Positions 8,038 through 16,631 of a stretch of 64,000 bases of DNA are shown here, in pieces. Location: contig CAWBPR010000015.1 of NCBI GenBank assembly GCA_963790775.1, positions 1 to 64,000 of the forward strand. Reading direction: 5' to 3'. The stretch comes from JASJBU01 sp963790775. GTDB taxonomy: Bacteria > Pseudomonadota > Gammaproteobacteria > Chromatiales > Chromatiaceae. The translations under genes were made by a program, and so were the position numbers. Within the stretch, counting starts at the first letter, position 1, and each line of letters starts with the position of its first letter. The notes beneath the pieces are model-generated. The model was not told where the DNA came from and searched no databases. It saw nothing but the letters and a program-made list of their open reading frames with translations.

Positions 8038-8736
8038 ATGATCAAGCTCGAAAATGTCTCGCTCAGCTACCCGATGGAATCGAAGCCCTTGCAGGTGCTG
8101 AATGCGATCGGACTGACCATTGAAGAGGGCGAAACAGTAGCTGTCCTGGGGCCTTCCGGCAGCGGCAAGACTAGTCTGCTACTGCTTCTGTCCGGCCTGG
8201 AGCAGCCTGATACCGGGATCATTTCCCTGGATGGTCAAACACTTTCACAACTGAATCCGGATCAGCTGGCCGATCTACGGCGCGACCATCTGGGTATTAT
8301 CTTTCAATCGTTCCACTTGGTGCCCAGCTTAACCGCCCTGGGTAATGTCGCCCTGCCCCTGGAAATAGCCGGCAAAGCCGGCGCCCGCCAAGTGGCGCAG
8401 CAGATGCTCGACAAAGTGGGGCTGGCCGAACGGCAACACCACTACCCCGGACAGCTGTCCGGCGGCGAACAGCAACGGGTGGCCATCGCACGTGCACTGG
8501 TGCATCGCCCGAAACTGGTGCTGGCTGACGAGCCCACCGGAAACCTGGACATCAAAACCGGCGAAAAGGTCTCCCGCTTGCTGTTTGAGCTCAACCAGCA
8601 AACCGGCTCGACGCTGGTAGTAGTCACCCACGACGAAGCCATGGCACGTCGATGCCAGCGGGTGGTCAAGCTTGCGGATGGTCAGTTGATCGAAACCGAA
8701 TCAACGCGGGAGGCGGCTGATGCCCTTTCTGCTTAA
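8038..8736 (+). CDS. ABC transporter ATP-binding protein, YbbA/LolD-like
   Basis: The 232-residue product has Walker A GPSGSGKT (38-45), the Q-loop, ABC signature LSGGEQQRVAIARAL (about 140) and Walker B with LVLADEPTGNLD (about 160), then the H-loop VVTHDEA. Size and the TGNLD motif fit the MacB/LolD/YbbA class, which powers mechanotransmission or lipid/peptide export rather than uptake. Its stop overlaps the start of the FtsX-type permease gene by 17 bases, so the two are translationally linked. In many gammaproteobacteria YbbA-YbbP lies beside tesA; no tesA is seen here. Confidence 0.85.
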   Translation: MIKLENVSLSYPMESKPLQVLNAIGLTIEEGETVAVLGPSGSGKTSLLLLLSGLEQPDTGIISLDGQTLSQLNPDQLADLRRDHLGIIFQSFHLVPSLTALGNVALPLEIAGKAGARQVAQQMLDKVGLAERQHHYPGQLSGGEQQRVAIARALVHRPKLVLADEPTGNLDIKTGEKVSRLLFELNQQTGSTLVVVTHDEAMARRCQRVVKLADGQLIETESTREAADALSA

Positions 8737-11245
8737 GCTGGCCTGGCAGGATTTACGCGCCAGCGGTCGCTCACTGTGGGTGTTTTGCGCCTGTCTCGCC
8801 CTCGGCGTCACCCTTATCGCCGCGTCCGGGGGGCTCTATCAGCTGGTCAACCAGGGGTTATTGGCGGATACCCGCGCCCTGCTGGGCGGTGACCTGGAAG
8901 TGGATGCCAGCCAGCCACTGAGTTCGGAAACACTCTCCTGGATGACACAAAACGGCGAAGTGTCACTGGTCACCGAAGTGGATACCATGCTGGGGACGCC
9001 AGCCGGCCAGTTCGCCCGGGTAGAGTTGCAGAGTATGGATGCCCGCTACCCACTGTACGGTGAATTGCGGCTGCAGCCTGATCGGCCCTTGCAATCCCTA
9101 CTGGCAAAACAGAACGGACGGTGGGGCGTGGCACTGGACCCAGTGCTGGCAGACCGGCTGAAGCTCTCAGTGGGCGATACGGTCATGATCGGCAACCTGG
9201 AAATGGCGGTACGCGCCAAGGTACTCGCCCAACCCGACCGCAGTCTCAATGCCAACTGGCGTGGAACACCAGTCCTGCTCTCAAACGATGCCCTTAAGGC
9301 CTCCGGGCTAATCCAGCCCGGCAGCCGCATTGAGTATGACTACCGGGTTAAAACCTCTCAACCTGCCGAGCAATGGCGCGAGCAATTTTATGCCCAGTTC
9401 CCGCAACTGCCCTGGGAAGTGCGCACCTTTGCCGACCGCAGTCAGCGCATTGCCGAGCGCCTGGCACAAATCGCCTCCGGGCTGATGATTATCGGCTTCA
9501 GCACTCTGTTCATCGGCGGCCTGGGGGTTTTCAACAGTATTCAGGCCTATTTGCAGAATAAGCTCAAGACGATCGCCACTTTGCGGGCACTGGGTCTGCG
9601 CAATAGTTCCCTGGCAACCGTCTATCTGCTGCAGGTGGCCATACTCAGTATAGGCTCAAGCCTGCTGGGCGCGGTGCTGGGTGCGCTGTTGGCGGTATCG
9701 GGTATTGCTAGCGTAGCAGCCGAAGTACCCCTGCAATCTTCGCTGGCTGCAATCGCCATCCCCCTGCTCAGCGCAATATTGTTTGGCGTACTCACCGCAT
9801 TCTGCTTCGCCCTGCCCGTTATCGGGCGGGCGGTACATGTGTCTCCTGCTGCTCTGTTTCGCGGTGATGTGGGCATGCAGCAGCAACCACCAAGGCAATG
9901 GGGGCTGCTGAGCCTGGGTTGCGGTGGTCTGCTTGCGTTCCTGGTTTTGCTTAGCATGCCTGACATCAGATTTGGTCTGGGTTTTATGGCCACAGTGGCC
10001 GCGCTGTTACTGTTGCTGGATGTAATCGTCAAATTGATCCGCAAACTGGCCCGCATACTGGATGATCATCCGGTGCTGAACCAGCATTTTGCGTTGCGCC
10101 TCGCGCTGGCCAATCTGCACCGGCCCGGCTCAGCTTTACGCGCCTCACTACTGTCACTGGGATCTGCCCTCACCTTGCTGGTGGCCTGTACGCTTATTGT
10201 CAGCGCCTTGCTGCACACCCTCAGCACCACACTGCCAGAGGAGTCACCGGCCCTTGTGCTGTATGACGTTTTTACCGATCAACGGGAGGATGTCAGCAGT
10301 GCTATTCGTGCCGCTGACAGTTTTCAGCGACTTGACCTGGCGCCACTGGTGAGAGGGCGTATCGCAACCATCAATGACGTTCCGCTGAGCGAAAAAGCAG
10401 ACTTGACCCCACAGCAGCGCCAGGAGGCGGCGCGGGATGAGCATAAATTCAGCTACTCGGCCAACAATATTGATGGCGTTAATGTGATTGACGGGCAGTG
10501 GTGGAATGAATCAAACCGGGGTGATAACGACTTGCCTCAAGTGGCCGTGGAGGACCATGAAGCGGAGCAGATCGGCCTGCAGGTTGGCGACAGGATCCGC
10601 TTTGCCATTGAAGGACGCCAGCTGGATGCCCAGGTGGCTGCCATCTACAGCCAGAAAGGGGTGCAAACCCGGTTCTGGTTCGAAGCGATTTTTTCCGATG
10701 GCGCACTGGACAGTTTTATACACCGCTACGTAGGTGCAGCCTACATGGACGCGGCTGATGCCATTAGCAGCCAGACCCGTGTTGCCGCCACAGCGCCCAA
10801 TATCATCACCGTGCGCACTGCAGAAATGGTGGACACGGCGCAACAGATTTTGGGTAAGGCCAGCGGCGGCCTGGCGGTGGTCGCCGCAGTCAGCCTGCTG
10901 GCCAGTTTTCTGGTACTGGTCAGTGTGATGGCGGCAGGGCGCAGCCGCCAAGTTTATACCGCCACACTATTGCAGGCCATGGGCACACGCTTGAGTGTCA
11001 TCCGACGCAGCCTGTATCTGGAATACCTGGTGCTGGCGATCATTACCACCCTGTTTGCAGTACTGCTGGGCAGCGCGATCGCCTACCCGCTGCTCAACCT
11101 GCGGATGAAGATTCCTGCCGAAGGTTTTTTCTGGCTGGGCTCGGTGGTCGCAGCAGTGATCAGTATCGGCGCACTCAGCTTGGGTGCCCAGTACTTGCTG
11201 CGCCGGTTGCAGCTCAAACCGGCCCTGTTATTACGGTCGGAATAA
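8720..11245 (+). CDS. ABC transporter permease, YbbP-like (double FtsX domain)
   Basis: The 841-residue product has an N-terminal helix, a large periplasmic domain (about 45-245), a three-helix FtsX core (about 255-370), two further helices (about 395-440), an abrupt ATLHRPGSALRASLLSLGSAL segment before a second group (about 455-510), a second periplasmic domain and a final FtsX core (about 705-840). This 10-helix layout is that of YbbP-type permeases. With the ATPase before it, it likely forms an exporter or lipoprotein/toxin-handling machine in the inner membrane. The cargo is not known for most family members. Confidence 0.82.
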   Translation: MPFLLKLAWQDLRASGRSLWVFCACLALGVTLIAASGGLYQLVNQGLLADTRALLGGDLEVDASQPLSSETLSWMTQNGEVSLVTEVDTMLGTPAGQFARVELQSMDARYPLYGELRLQPDRPLQSLLAKQNGRWGVALDPVLADRLKLSVGDTVMIGNLEMAVRAKVLAQPDRSLNANWRGTPVLLSNDALKASGLIQPGSRIEYDYRVKTSQPAEQWREQFYAQFPQLPWEVRTFADRSQRIAERLAQIASGLMIIGFSTLFIGGLGVFNSIQAYLQNKLKTIATLRALGLRNSSLATVYLLQVAILSIGSSLLGAVLGALLAVSGIASVAAEVPLQSSLAAIAIPLLSAILFGVLTAFCFALPVIGRAVHVSPAALFRGDVGMQQQPPRQWGLLSLGCGGLLAFLVLLSMPDIRFGLGFMATVAALLLLLDVIVKLIRKLARILDDHPVLNQHFALRLALANLHRPGSALRASLLSLGSALTLLVACTLIVSALLHTLSTTLPEESPALVLYDVFTDQREDVSSAIRAADSFQRLDLAPLVRGRIATINDVPLSEKADLTPQQRQEAARDEHKFSYSANNIDGVNVIDGQWWNESNRGDNDLPQVAVEDHEAEQIGLQVGDRIRFAIEGRQLDAQVAAIYSQKGVQTRFWFEAIFSDGALDSFIHRYVGAAYMDAADAISSQTRVAATAPNIITVRTAEMVDTAQQILGKASGGLAVVAAVSLLASFLVLVSVMAAGRSRQVYTATLLQAMGTRLSVIRRSLYLEYLVLAIITTLFAVLLGSAIAYPLLNLRMKIPAEGFFWLGSVVAAVISIGALSLGAQYLLRRLQLKPALLLRSE

Positions 11246-11467
11246 TCTACAAAGGCGTATCTAAACCAACACCACGATGGGTTATCGTTACCTTCTTTGC
11301 ATCGGACAGCCAGTCGGTACCATGAAATATTCTAACGTAAATGAGTACTGCCGGACCAAGAACGTTTGAGTTATTGACATAGATGGCATGTCCTCTCGTT
11401 GATCATGTGATTTACATGTTCGATGAGCGTGTTTACTTAATAAGAAACAATCATTTAAAACACGCCT

Positions 11468-11590
11468 ACTCCCACTCGATTTTAAACGAGCCATTTTTAT
11501 TTTTTGTATTCAATGGCTTATTTTCCTGCAAATTGGTAATACCATGAAAAATACCATGTTCAGAAAATCCTTCAAAATGCTCGAGAAAAT
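11468..11590. repeat. Repeat B copy 1 with imperfect guaA-like core; left edge of accessory array
   Basis: ACTCCCACTC (10 of the 12 core bases), then CGATTTTAAACGAGCC, an A/T-rich spacer, CAATGGCTTATTTTCCTGC and the paired ATACCATG motifs ending near TTCAGAAAATCCTTC. The same order appears at 23990, 27081 and 29273. On the minus strand the repeat has an open frame ending GSFKIEWE-stop, in the same frame as and directly after the stop of the antitoxin gene at 11619. It is the leftmost copy and may be the outer attachment site of the guaA-linked array. Confidence 0.6.
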
Positions 11591-11618
11591 TGCCGATTGA
11601 ACGCCACCATACAGCACT

Positions 11619-11945
11619 CTAGACTACCTTCAGGGCTTTGACTTCCAGGTGTATGCCCTCCTGCTTCTGCAGATAATGGATCACCGCAAATAGGTTGCTC
11701 ACCTGGAGGTTCCCTTTCGGACCGAACATGCGCATGAGACTCTTGCACGACTTGTCGAAAACCCGGGAGAGTTCCTTGAAGCCGATCGTTGCGTTGATAC
11801 AGTCACACAGCACCGCCTTGCCAGTATCAACATCACCGGCGATCAGGCATTCGCCCCCTTCTTGCAGCAGAGCCTTGCGAAACGCCGGATCCCGTTGGGC
11901 GCGTGCGTGAATGGTGTCCTTAAAATCTTTCGTCAAAGCCATCAT
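11619..11945 (-). CDS. Orphan addiction-module antitoxin (HTH, HigA-like)
   Basis: The 108-residue product starts MMALTKDFKDTIHARAQRDP and has the INATIGFKELSRVF / KSLMRMFGPKGNLQVSNLFAVI pattern of the small XRE-type antitoxin family annotated as putative addiction module antidote, in which the helix-turn-helix lies in the C-terminal half. AAGGGG lies before the start codons at 11945/11942. The partner toxin normally precedes this gene; here only about 17 codons in a toxin-like C-terminal style (WRDYKRRKRQ) remain before a junction near 11998 with a heavy-metal-domain remnant. The antitoxin is thus probably an orphan. Confidence 0.7.
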   Translation of the reverse strand: MMALTKDFKDTIHARAQRDPAFRKALLQEGGECLIAGDVDTGKAVLCDCINATIGFKELSRVFDKSCKSLMRMFGPKGNLQVSNLFAVIHYLQKQEGIHLEVKALKVV

Positions 11946-11998
11946 GTCACCCCTTGCCTTTTCCGGCGCTTATAGTCGCGCCAGGGCCCTTTTGCGGC

Positions 11999-12115
11999 GG
12001 CGATACAGCGGAGGTCAGCCTGGAGCAGGCGGAAGCTCTTGTCTCCGGGACTGCCGATGTAACAACCATGGTGGCAGCCACCAAAGAAGCGGGTTACAGC
12101 GCCGAAGTAGAGTGA
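11999..12115 (+). pseudogene. C-terminal remnant of heavy-metal-associated (CopZ/MerP-type) domain
   Basis: The frame DTAEVSLEQAEALVSGTADV and then ATKEAGYSAEVE-stop is the second half of an HMA ferredoxin-like fold, as in small copper or mercury chaperones. The N-terminal half with the metal-binding CxxC is missing; the left junction falls at the broken toxin gene. A more decayed copy of the same end lies at 13982-14092, and both share the bases straight after the stop. Confidence 0.65.
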
Positions 12116-12227
12116 TCTCGACGGCCGCCACGTATTCTTACGATCCGTGGCGGCCTGTCAGTCATTCCCTGAATTCAAAGCGGGCAAATACCGATGCGAC
12201 TCATGATGTCCGATTGAACCCTTCAAT

Positions 12228-12246
12228 TATTCAATTTCCGTGAACA
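12228..12246. promoter_or_regulatory. Shared upstream motif, copy 1 (possible LysR-type box)
   Basis: TATTCAATTTCCGTGAACA is repeated without change at 14208. It contains TTCA-N7-TGAA, which satisfies the T-N11-A rule of LysR-type sites. It lies about 130 bases before the VOC gene at 12378; the second copy is about 140 bases before the MFS gene. A similar CGTGAACAG stretch precedes the nitroreductase gene near 16505. Confidence 0.4.
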
Positions 12247-12377
12247 GATAAGTTCCTCCCAGGGGAATTATCTTCAACGCAATCCGCACTATCGTTTCCA
12301 TTACATCCAGTGTTTATCTCGGGCAATTGGCCCGAAGGAAATCATGCATCCATTACCTGTTGTGAAGGAGGACGAAG

Positions 12378-12818
12378 ATGAACAAATGTGCAGATATCAC
12401 GATTGACGTCGTAAACCTGACCCACATCGGTATCCGCGTCTGCGACTTTTCCCGTTCGGTCGCTTTCTATAGCCAATTTGGCTTCGAGGTGACACGGGAA
12501 GACAAAGAGGAACATGTTGTTGTACTGCGCCACGCTAGCGGACTCGAGCTGAATCTTCTCGACTCTGCCAATGACGGCAATCAGGGCAGGAACGTGCTGA
12601 TGGACGAAGCCCAGCGCTACCCCGGAATTACCCATATCGCCTTGGCAGTCGATGACGTCGAAGAGTCAAAGCGGCAGGTCGAAGCCGCCGGAATCAGGAT
12701 CACGGAGGGGCCGGTGACCTTTGGTGACGGCAGCAGGTCGATCTTCTTTCGCGACCCGGACCGCAGTGTGATTGAGCTGTCCCAACCGCGAATTCAGCCC
12801 GACACACTAAGACCGTGA
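12378..12818 (+). CDS. VOC-family (glyoxalase/dioxygenase superfamily) protein
   Basis: The 146-residue product has paired beta-alpha-beta-beta-beta units: LTHIGIRVCDFSRSVAFYSQ (about 15-34) starts the first and ITHIALAVDDVEESKRQV (about 90) the second. Candidate metal ligands are His17, Glu55 (LELNLLD), His92 and the Glu in SVIELSQP. This fits lactoylglutathione lyase-like enzymes; substrate is unknown. AAGGAGGACGAAG gives a very strong ribosome site. It heads a run of small enzyme genes probably involved in handling reactive or aromatic compounds. Confidence 0.78.
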   Translation: MNKCADITIDVVNLTHIGIRVCDFSRSVAFYSQFGFEVTREDKEEHVVVLRHASGLELNLLDSANDGNQGRNVLMDEAQRYPGITHIALAVDDVEESKRQVEAAGIRITEGPVTFGDGSRSIFFRDPDRSVIELSQPRIQPDTLRP

Positions 12819-12885
12819 CGTTTCTTTTGTGGTGCATCAAAACAATGCGAGAGACAACACCGATGAGGGTCAAAATGGGGGTCAA

Positions 12886-13587
12886 ATGATGACAGCTCAT
12901 ACTGACAATCCACATCCCCTCAAGTACGCAGGAACTGCCGGTCTGCTGTACCTGATTATTATTGTCTGCGGTCTGTTTAGCGAACTGTTTGTTCGGTCCG
13001 AGTTGATCATCTGGAAAGACGCGGAGACGACAGCCGGCAACATTCTCGCCTCGCCAGGCCTGTTCCGTGTCGGTCTTGTCGCGGACTCGGTGATGTTATT
13101 CGCCGACGTCGCCATCGCCGTCATCCTCTACCTGATGTTCAGGCCCGTGAACAGACCTTTATCACTAACCGCTGCAGCATTCCGTCTGACCGAGGCAGCC
13201 ATACTCGGGTTAAACCTGCTGATCTATCACACCGCCATGCTTTTACTGAGTAACGCGTCGTACACGAGCGCTCTGGGTACCGGTCAATTGCATGCCATGT
13301 CCATGTTGTTCCTCGATATGCACAGCCATGGGTATGACCTGGGTTTGCTGTTCTTTGGTATATCAAACCTTTTACTGGGGTTTCTGATCACAAAGTCAAA
13401 CTATCTACCTGCCATGCTGGGATACGGACTCGCTGCCGCGGCGCTGGTCTATCTACTTGGGAGTTACGCTCGCTTTTTACTACCCGACGTAGTGCCGCTT
13501 ATAGAGCCTTTGTACGCCATTCCACTGACCGCGGAACTCGCTTTCTGTCTTTGGTTATTAGCGAATGCTCTCAAGAATAAACCGTAA
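12886..13587 (+). CDS. DUF4386 membrane protein
   Basis: The product of about 233 residues has six or seven hydrophobic helices, starting with AGTAGLLYLIIIVCGLFSELFV and containing LGYGLAAAALVYLLGSYARFLLPD, both typical of DUF4386. Function of the family is not established. I chose the ATG pair at 12886/12889 because GGGGGTC lies just before; the open frame extends to a GTG at 12829 without hydrophobic content. It follows the VOC gene by 67 bases and is probably co-transcribed. Confidence 0.7.
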   Translation: MMTAHTDNPHPLKYAGTAGLLYLIIIVCGLFSELFVRSELIIWKDAETTAGNILASPGLFRVGLVADSVMLFADVAIAVILYLMFRPVNRPLSLTAAAFRLTEAAILGLNLLIYHTAMLLLSNASYTSALGTGQLHAMSMLFLDMHSHGYDLGLLFFGISNLLLGFLITKSNYLPAMLGYGLAAAALVYLLGSYARFLLPDVVPLIEPLYAIPLTAELAFCLWLLANALKNKP

Positions 13588-13981
13588 AACTCAAAGGACC
13601 CATTGCGCCTGAGCCATTCTCTATCTGGGGCAACGGTAAATCGGTCTTCCGAAAATAATGATTAATGGCATTGCCTACAGGTTCGAGCAACCGTCAAGGG
13701 AATTGTTTGAAGTAGTGTGACAGGCAGTTGTAAACGCCTAGATCAAACGGCGGACACAATTATTCATTATGGCACCTGATTTGTTGAGATCCATGAAGTA
13801 TGTAGCGAGAATGTTGCCTTCATCGATTTCGTGGACGGACGATAATAGAAACACAACCATGCGCATCTCTCAACGTCCGACTGTCTATGTAATATGGGAT
13901 AGGAGAAACATCCGGGCCTTTCGCCTACGGCTTGGTTTTGCGTGCGCTGTAATTCCAGTGTGCGGCATGGATCGGAAGTGA

Positions 13982-14092
13982 GTTGAAATGCTGCGAGAAT
14001 TCCATGCACAGGAATTGATCAGCAACAATGTCGCTGTGACGGCCCTGGTCGCGGACGGCAAAGGAGCCGGGGGCAGCAGTGAAGTAGAGTGA
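13982..14092 (+). pseudogene. Second, more decayed HMA-domain C-terminal remnant
   Basis: The frame VEMLREF, then AQELISNNVAVTALVADGKG, then GSSEVE-stop parallels the HMA remnant ending at 12115 and is followed by the same GAAGTAGAGTGAT-TCGAC bases. An in-frame stop sits just upstream. The region from 13588 to here holds nothing else I can recognise. Confidence 0.45.
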
Positions 14093-14207
14093 TGTCGACA
14101 TCCACCATGATCTCGGACGGTCCGGTGTGGTCCGTCACCCTCCCCGGAATTGAACTCAGGCGGATCCCCCCTGTCGCGATCTACGACAGCTGATTGACGG
14201 CTTCTTT

Positions 14208-14226
14208 TATTCAATTTCCGTGAACA
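14208..14226. promoter_or_regulatory. Shared upstream motif, copy 2
   Basis: The 19-base TATTCAATTTCCGTGAACA is identical to the copy at 12228. The following bases share CACGCTATCGTTCCCATC with ACTATCGTTTCCATT near 12290, so a promoter-sized block is duplicated. Confidence 0.4.
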
Positions 14227-14362
14227 AATATTTTCTGCAGAGCACGTTTATCCACCTCTGCATCCACGCTATCGTTCCCATCAGCTTAAACCTCCGGTGC
14301 TGATACCTGTTGAACCCCGTGTTTACCGCAATACCCTACATCTGTTTATAGAGGTGGTTATC

Positions 14363-15124
14363 ATGTCTGTTAATAGTTCGAATATTTCACAACGGAAACT
14401 GCTGGCCACGCTGAGCCTCTGCTCCTTTTTCGTCGGGCTTGACTCCTAACTGGCAGTCCCACTGCTACCCGCTATTGCAAGTTCGGCGTCGATTTCCTGG
14501 GATCACGCGGTCCTTCTGGTTACCGCCTACGCGCTTGCCTATATGCTAACGGCGCCGCTGTTTGGGGCTCTCTCAGACCGCTGGGGAAGAAAACGGCTCA
14601 TCCTACCAGGTATTGCCACACTTAGCGCAGGCACCATTCTGACCGGTTTTGGCGTCGACCTAAGTAGCCTACTGGTGTTTCGCGCATTGACAGGTATTGG
14701 CGCCGGAATGATTGAGCCCAGCGTGTTTGCTCTTGTTGGCGACCGGTTCGACTATAACCAACGCGGGTGCGCAATGGGATTGGTGATCGGCGCGATGGTT
14801 GCGTCCACGCTATTCGGTGTACCTCTAGGAAGCTTTCTCGCAGAGGTGAGCGACTGGCATGCAACATTCTGGGTTGTCGGCATCCTCGCCCTTGGATTAA
14901 TGCTACCGGCAGACGAAAACGAACTAAATCATCATGTCTACGTATCCCACGGCCAAGATCCTGATCGACTGGAATACCAGACACCGACAGGACTTATCGC
15001 TTGTGCCTGGGATCTGCGCGTACTCTGTTTTGAACGCGATGCCTGGGTCGAGCTCGTACTGAATTCCCATGCCGAACCAGATATCGAAGGTTACCTGGAA
15101 ACCAGACTCAACGCCGATGTCTGA
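14363..15124 (+). pseudogene. Broken MFS transporter: early stop and foreign C-terminal tail
   Basis: From the ATG at 14363 the sequence reads as an MFS N-terminus (LLATLSLCSFFVGLD) but codon 29 (14447) is TAA. The same frame then continues as LAVPLLPAIAS, the hallmark GALSDRWGRKRLILPG (loop 2-3 motif) and helices up to FWVVGILALGLMLP, about six helices in all. At about 14935 MFS similarity ends and the frame continues in an unrelated hydrophilic 65-residue segment (YVSHGQDPDRLEYQTPTG, ending YLETRLNADV) which looks like the end of another protein. The gene therefore lost half of its helices by a fusion deletion and has an additional nonsense codon. Confidence 0.7.
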
Positions 15125-15156
15125 TCGTTGCTGACTATTGCATTGTGGAGCCCCCT

Positions 15157-15606
15157 ATGGAAATCAACCAAACCGCCCCGGTTACCGCAACAGACGGCAC
15201 CCACATCGACGCACCGGTTGAGATGACTTGGCATATTCTCGCGGATATTGAAAATTGGCCACAATGGAATCCGGCGGTCAGCCGAGTCGATCTGGCCACA
15301 CCAATTGTTCAAGACAGCGAGTTTCGCTGGAAGGCGGATGGCACGACCATCAACTCCCGTATGGAAGAGATATTGCCACCGCATCGACTGGTTTGGAGCG
15401 GACGAACACTCGGTATCCGAGCGGTTCACGTCTGGAAATTCGAAACACGCGATGGCGGTACTTATGTGACAACCGAGGAATCATTTGAGGGCCTGGTGGC
15501 ACGACTGCTCGCCAGGCCGCTACGCAAGATGTTGAGTAAATCACTCCGCCAGGGCCTTTCGGCCCTGAAGGCAGAAGCGGAGAGACAGGCACTGCGGGTA
15601 ACTTGA
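15157..15606 (+). CDS. SRPBCC/polyketide cyclase-like small protein
   Basis: The 149-residue product has the START/Bet v1-like pattern: THIDAPVEMTWHILADIENWPQWNP (about 18-42) with the conserved WP/W pair, a beta-sheet core and a C-terminal amphipathic helix (LSKSLRQGLSALKAEAER). Members bind hydrophobic ligands in a deep cavity; substrate is unknown. GTGGAG before the ATG at 15157 supports that start; a GTG at 15145 is also possible. Its stop codon overlaps the next gene's start. Confidence 0.75.
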   Translation: MEINQTAPVTATDGTHIDAPVEMTWHILADIENWPQWNPAVSRVDLATPIVQDSEFRWKADGTTINSRMEEILPPHRLVWSGRTLGIRAVHVWKFETRDGGTYVTTEESFEGLVARLLARPLRKMLSKSLRQGLSALKAEAERQALRVT

Positions 15607-15995
15607 TGCATCATCAATTGCGCATCGCCCGTCCAACAGACCACCTCGACTGGATGGTTACGATGTATCGGGACGGTCTTCGACTGGCGAAACTGGGCCG
15701 CTTTTTCGATCACGACGGTTTCGATGGTGTCATGCTGGGCCTGCCTGACGCCGATTGGCACCTGGAATTTACGCACCAGAGAGGACGTATGCTTGATCGA
15801 TCACCGAGTGAAGAGAATCTGCTGGTGTTTTACATCGATGATCGAGATGCATGGCAACTTCAGTGCGAGGAAATAACTAGAGCGGGATTTCGAAAAGTCT
15901 CTGCCCACAATCCCTACTGGGATCGAAAAGGCACAACTTTCGAAGATCCGGATGGATACCGGGTGGTGCTCTACAACGCCCCTTGGGCCCTTTAG
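15606..15995 (+). CDS. VOC-family protein, small
   Basis: The 129-residue product begins MHHQLRIARPTDHLDWMVTMYRDGLRLAKLGRF and ends with FEDPDGYRVVLYN, the typical start and end of a one-unit glyoxalase/bleomycin-resistance-like protein. His14 and the equivalent of the terminal Glu position (here Val-Leu-Tyr) suggest metal ligands may be incomplete. The ATG overlaps the stop of the SRPBCC gene (TGATG), showing translational coupling. Confidence 0.72.
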   Translation: MHHQLRIARPTDHLDWMVTMYRDGLRLAKLGRFFDHDGFDGVMLGLPDADWHLEFTHQRGRMLDRSPSEENLLVFYIDDRDAWQLQCEEITRAGFRKVSAHNPYWDRKGTTFEDPDGYRVVLYNAPWAL

Positions 15996-16107
15996 AAACC
16001 ACTGAAAAAGTCTGAGCTCCCAGCGGTAAAGAGATGTACCGCTAAAATCGTCCGCTGTTAACGGCTGATTTTGTTAAGAATAGAGTATGAGTTCCGAGGA
16101 GTGACTA

Positions 16108-16404
16108 GTGATTAGAGTGATTTATCGTTGGCAGGTAGAGCCCGAGAATTTTGACGCCTTCAAAAAAGCTTGGAGTGCTACAACGAATCAAATCCATGAG
16201 TCTGTCCCCGGAGCACTTGGCAGTTTCATGCTACGATCGTGTGAAAACGGGTCAGAGGTCTTGACTGTTGCCAAGTGGGATTCCATGGAATCCTGGAAAA
16301 AGTTCTGGAGAAGCTCAAACCCAAAAGAGATGGAGGAAATGCGAAAACTAGGTAAGCGTATTTCTGTCGATGCCGATGATGAGATAGAAGATTACACACG
16401 ATAA
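16108..16404 (+). CDS. Antibiotic biosynthesis monooxygenase (ABM)-like protein
   Basis: The 98-residue product starts IRVIYRWQVEPENFDAFKKAW and contains GALGSFMLRSCENGSEVLTVAKWDSMESWKKFW, the dimeric ferredoxin-like ABM fold. Such proteins act as cofactor-free quinone-forming monooxygenases or heme-degrading enzymes. The GTG start at 16108 is preceded by GAGGAG at a good distance. The substrate cannot be told from sequence. Confidence 0.7.
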   Translation: MIRVIYRWQVEPENFDAFKKAWSATTNQIHESVPGALGSFMLRSCENGSEVLTVAKWDSMESWKKFWRSSNPKEMEEMRKLGKRISVDADDEIEDYTR

Positions 16405-16631
16405 ATACATGATATTGATCGTCGATGGCTGATACTCCGTACTGACCAAAAGATGGATTGCTGTTAATACCTATCGACCATTCCCCGAAACGATTCATCC
16501 ATATTCGTGAACAGTTTTGTTCCCGTTATCCCGATTATCTCTTGATTCAAATCCACTAAGGTTCTCATCAACGAGGCGGTTAACAAATACCGCCCATATT
16601 GAAGCAATACTGCTACTTAAGGAGAACCACT

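Noticed and set aside
13885..14214. Minus-strand frame of 109 codons
   Set aside because: Lacks family features and overlaps the HMA remnant and shared promoter block.
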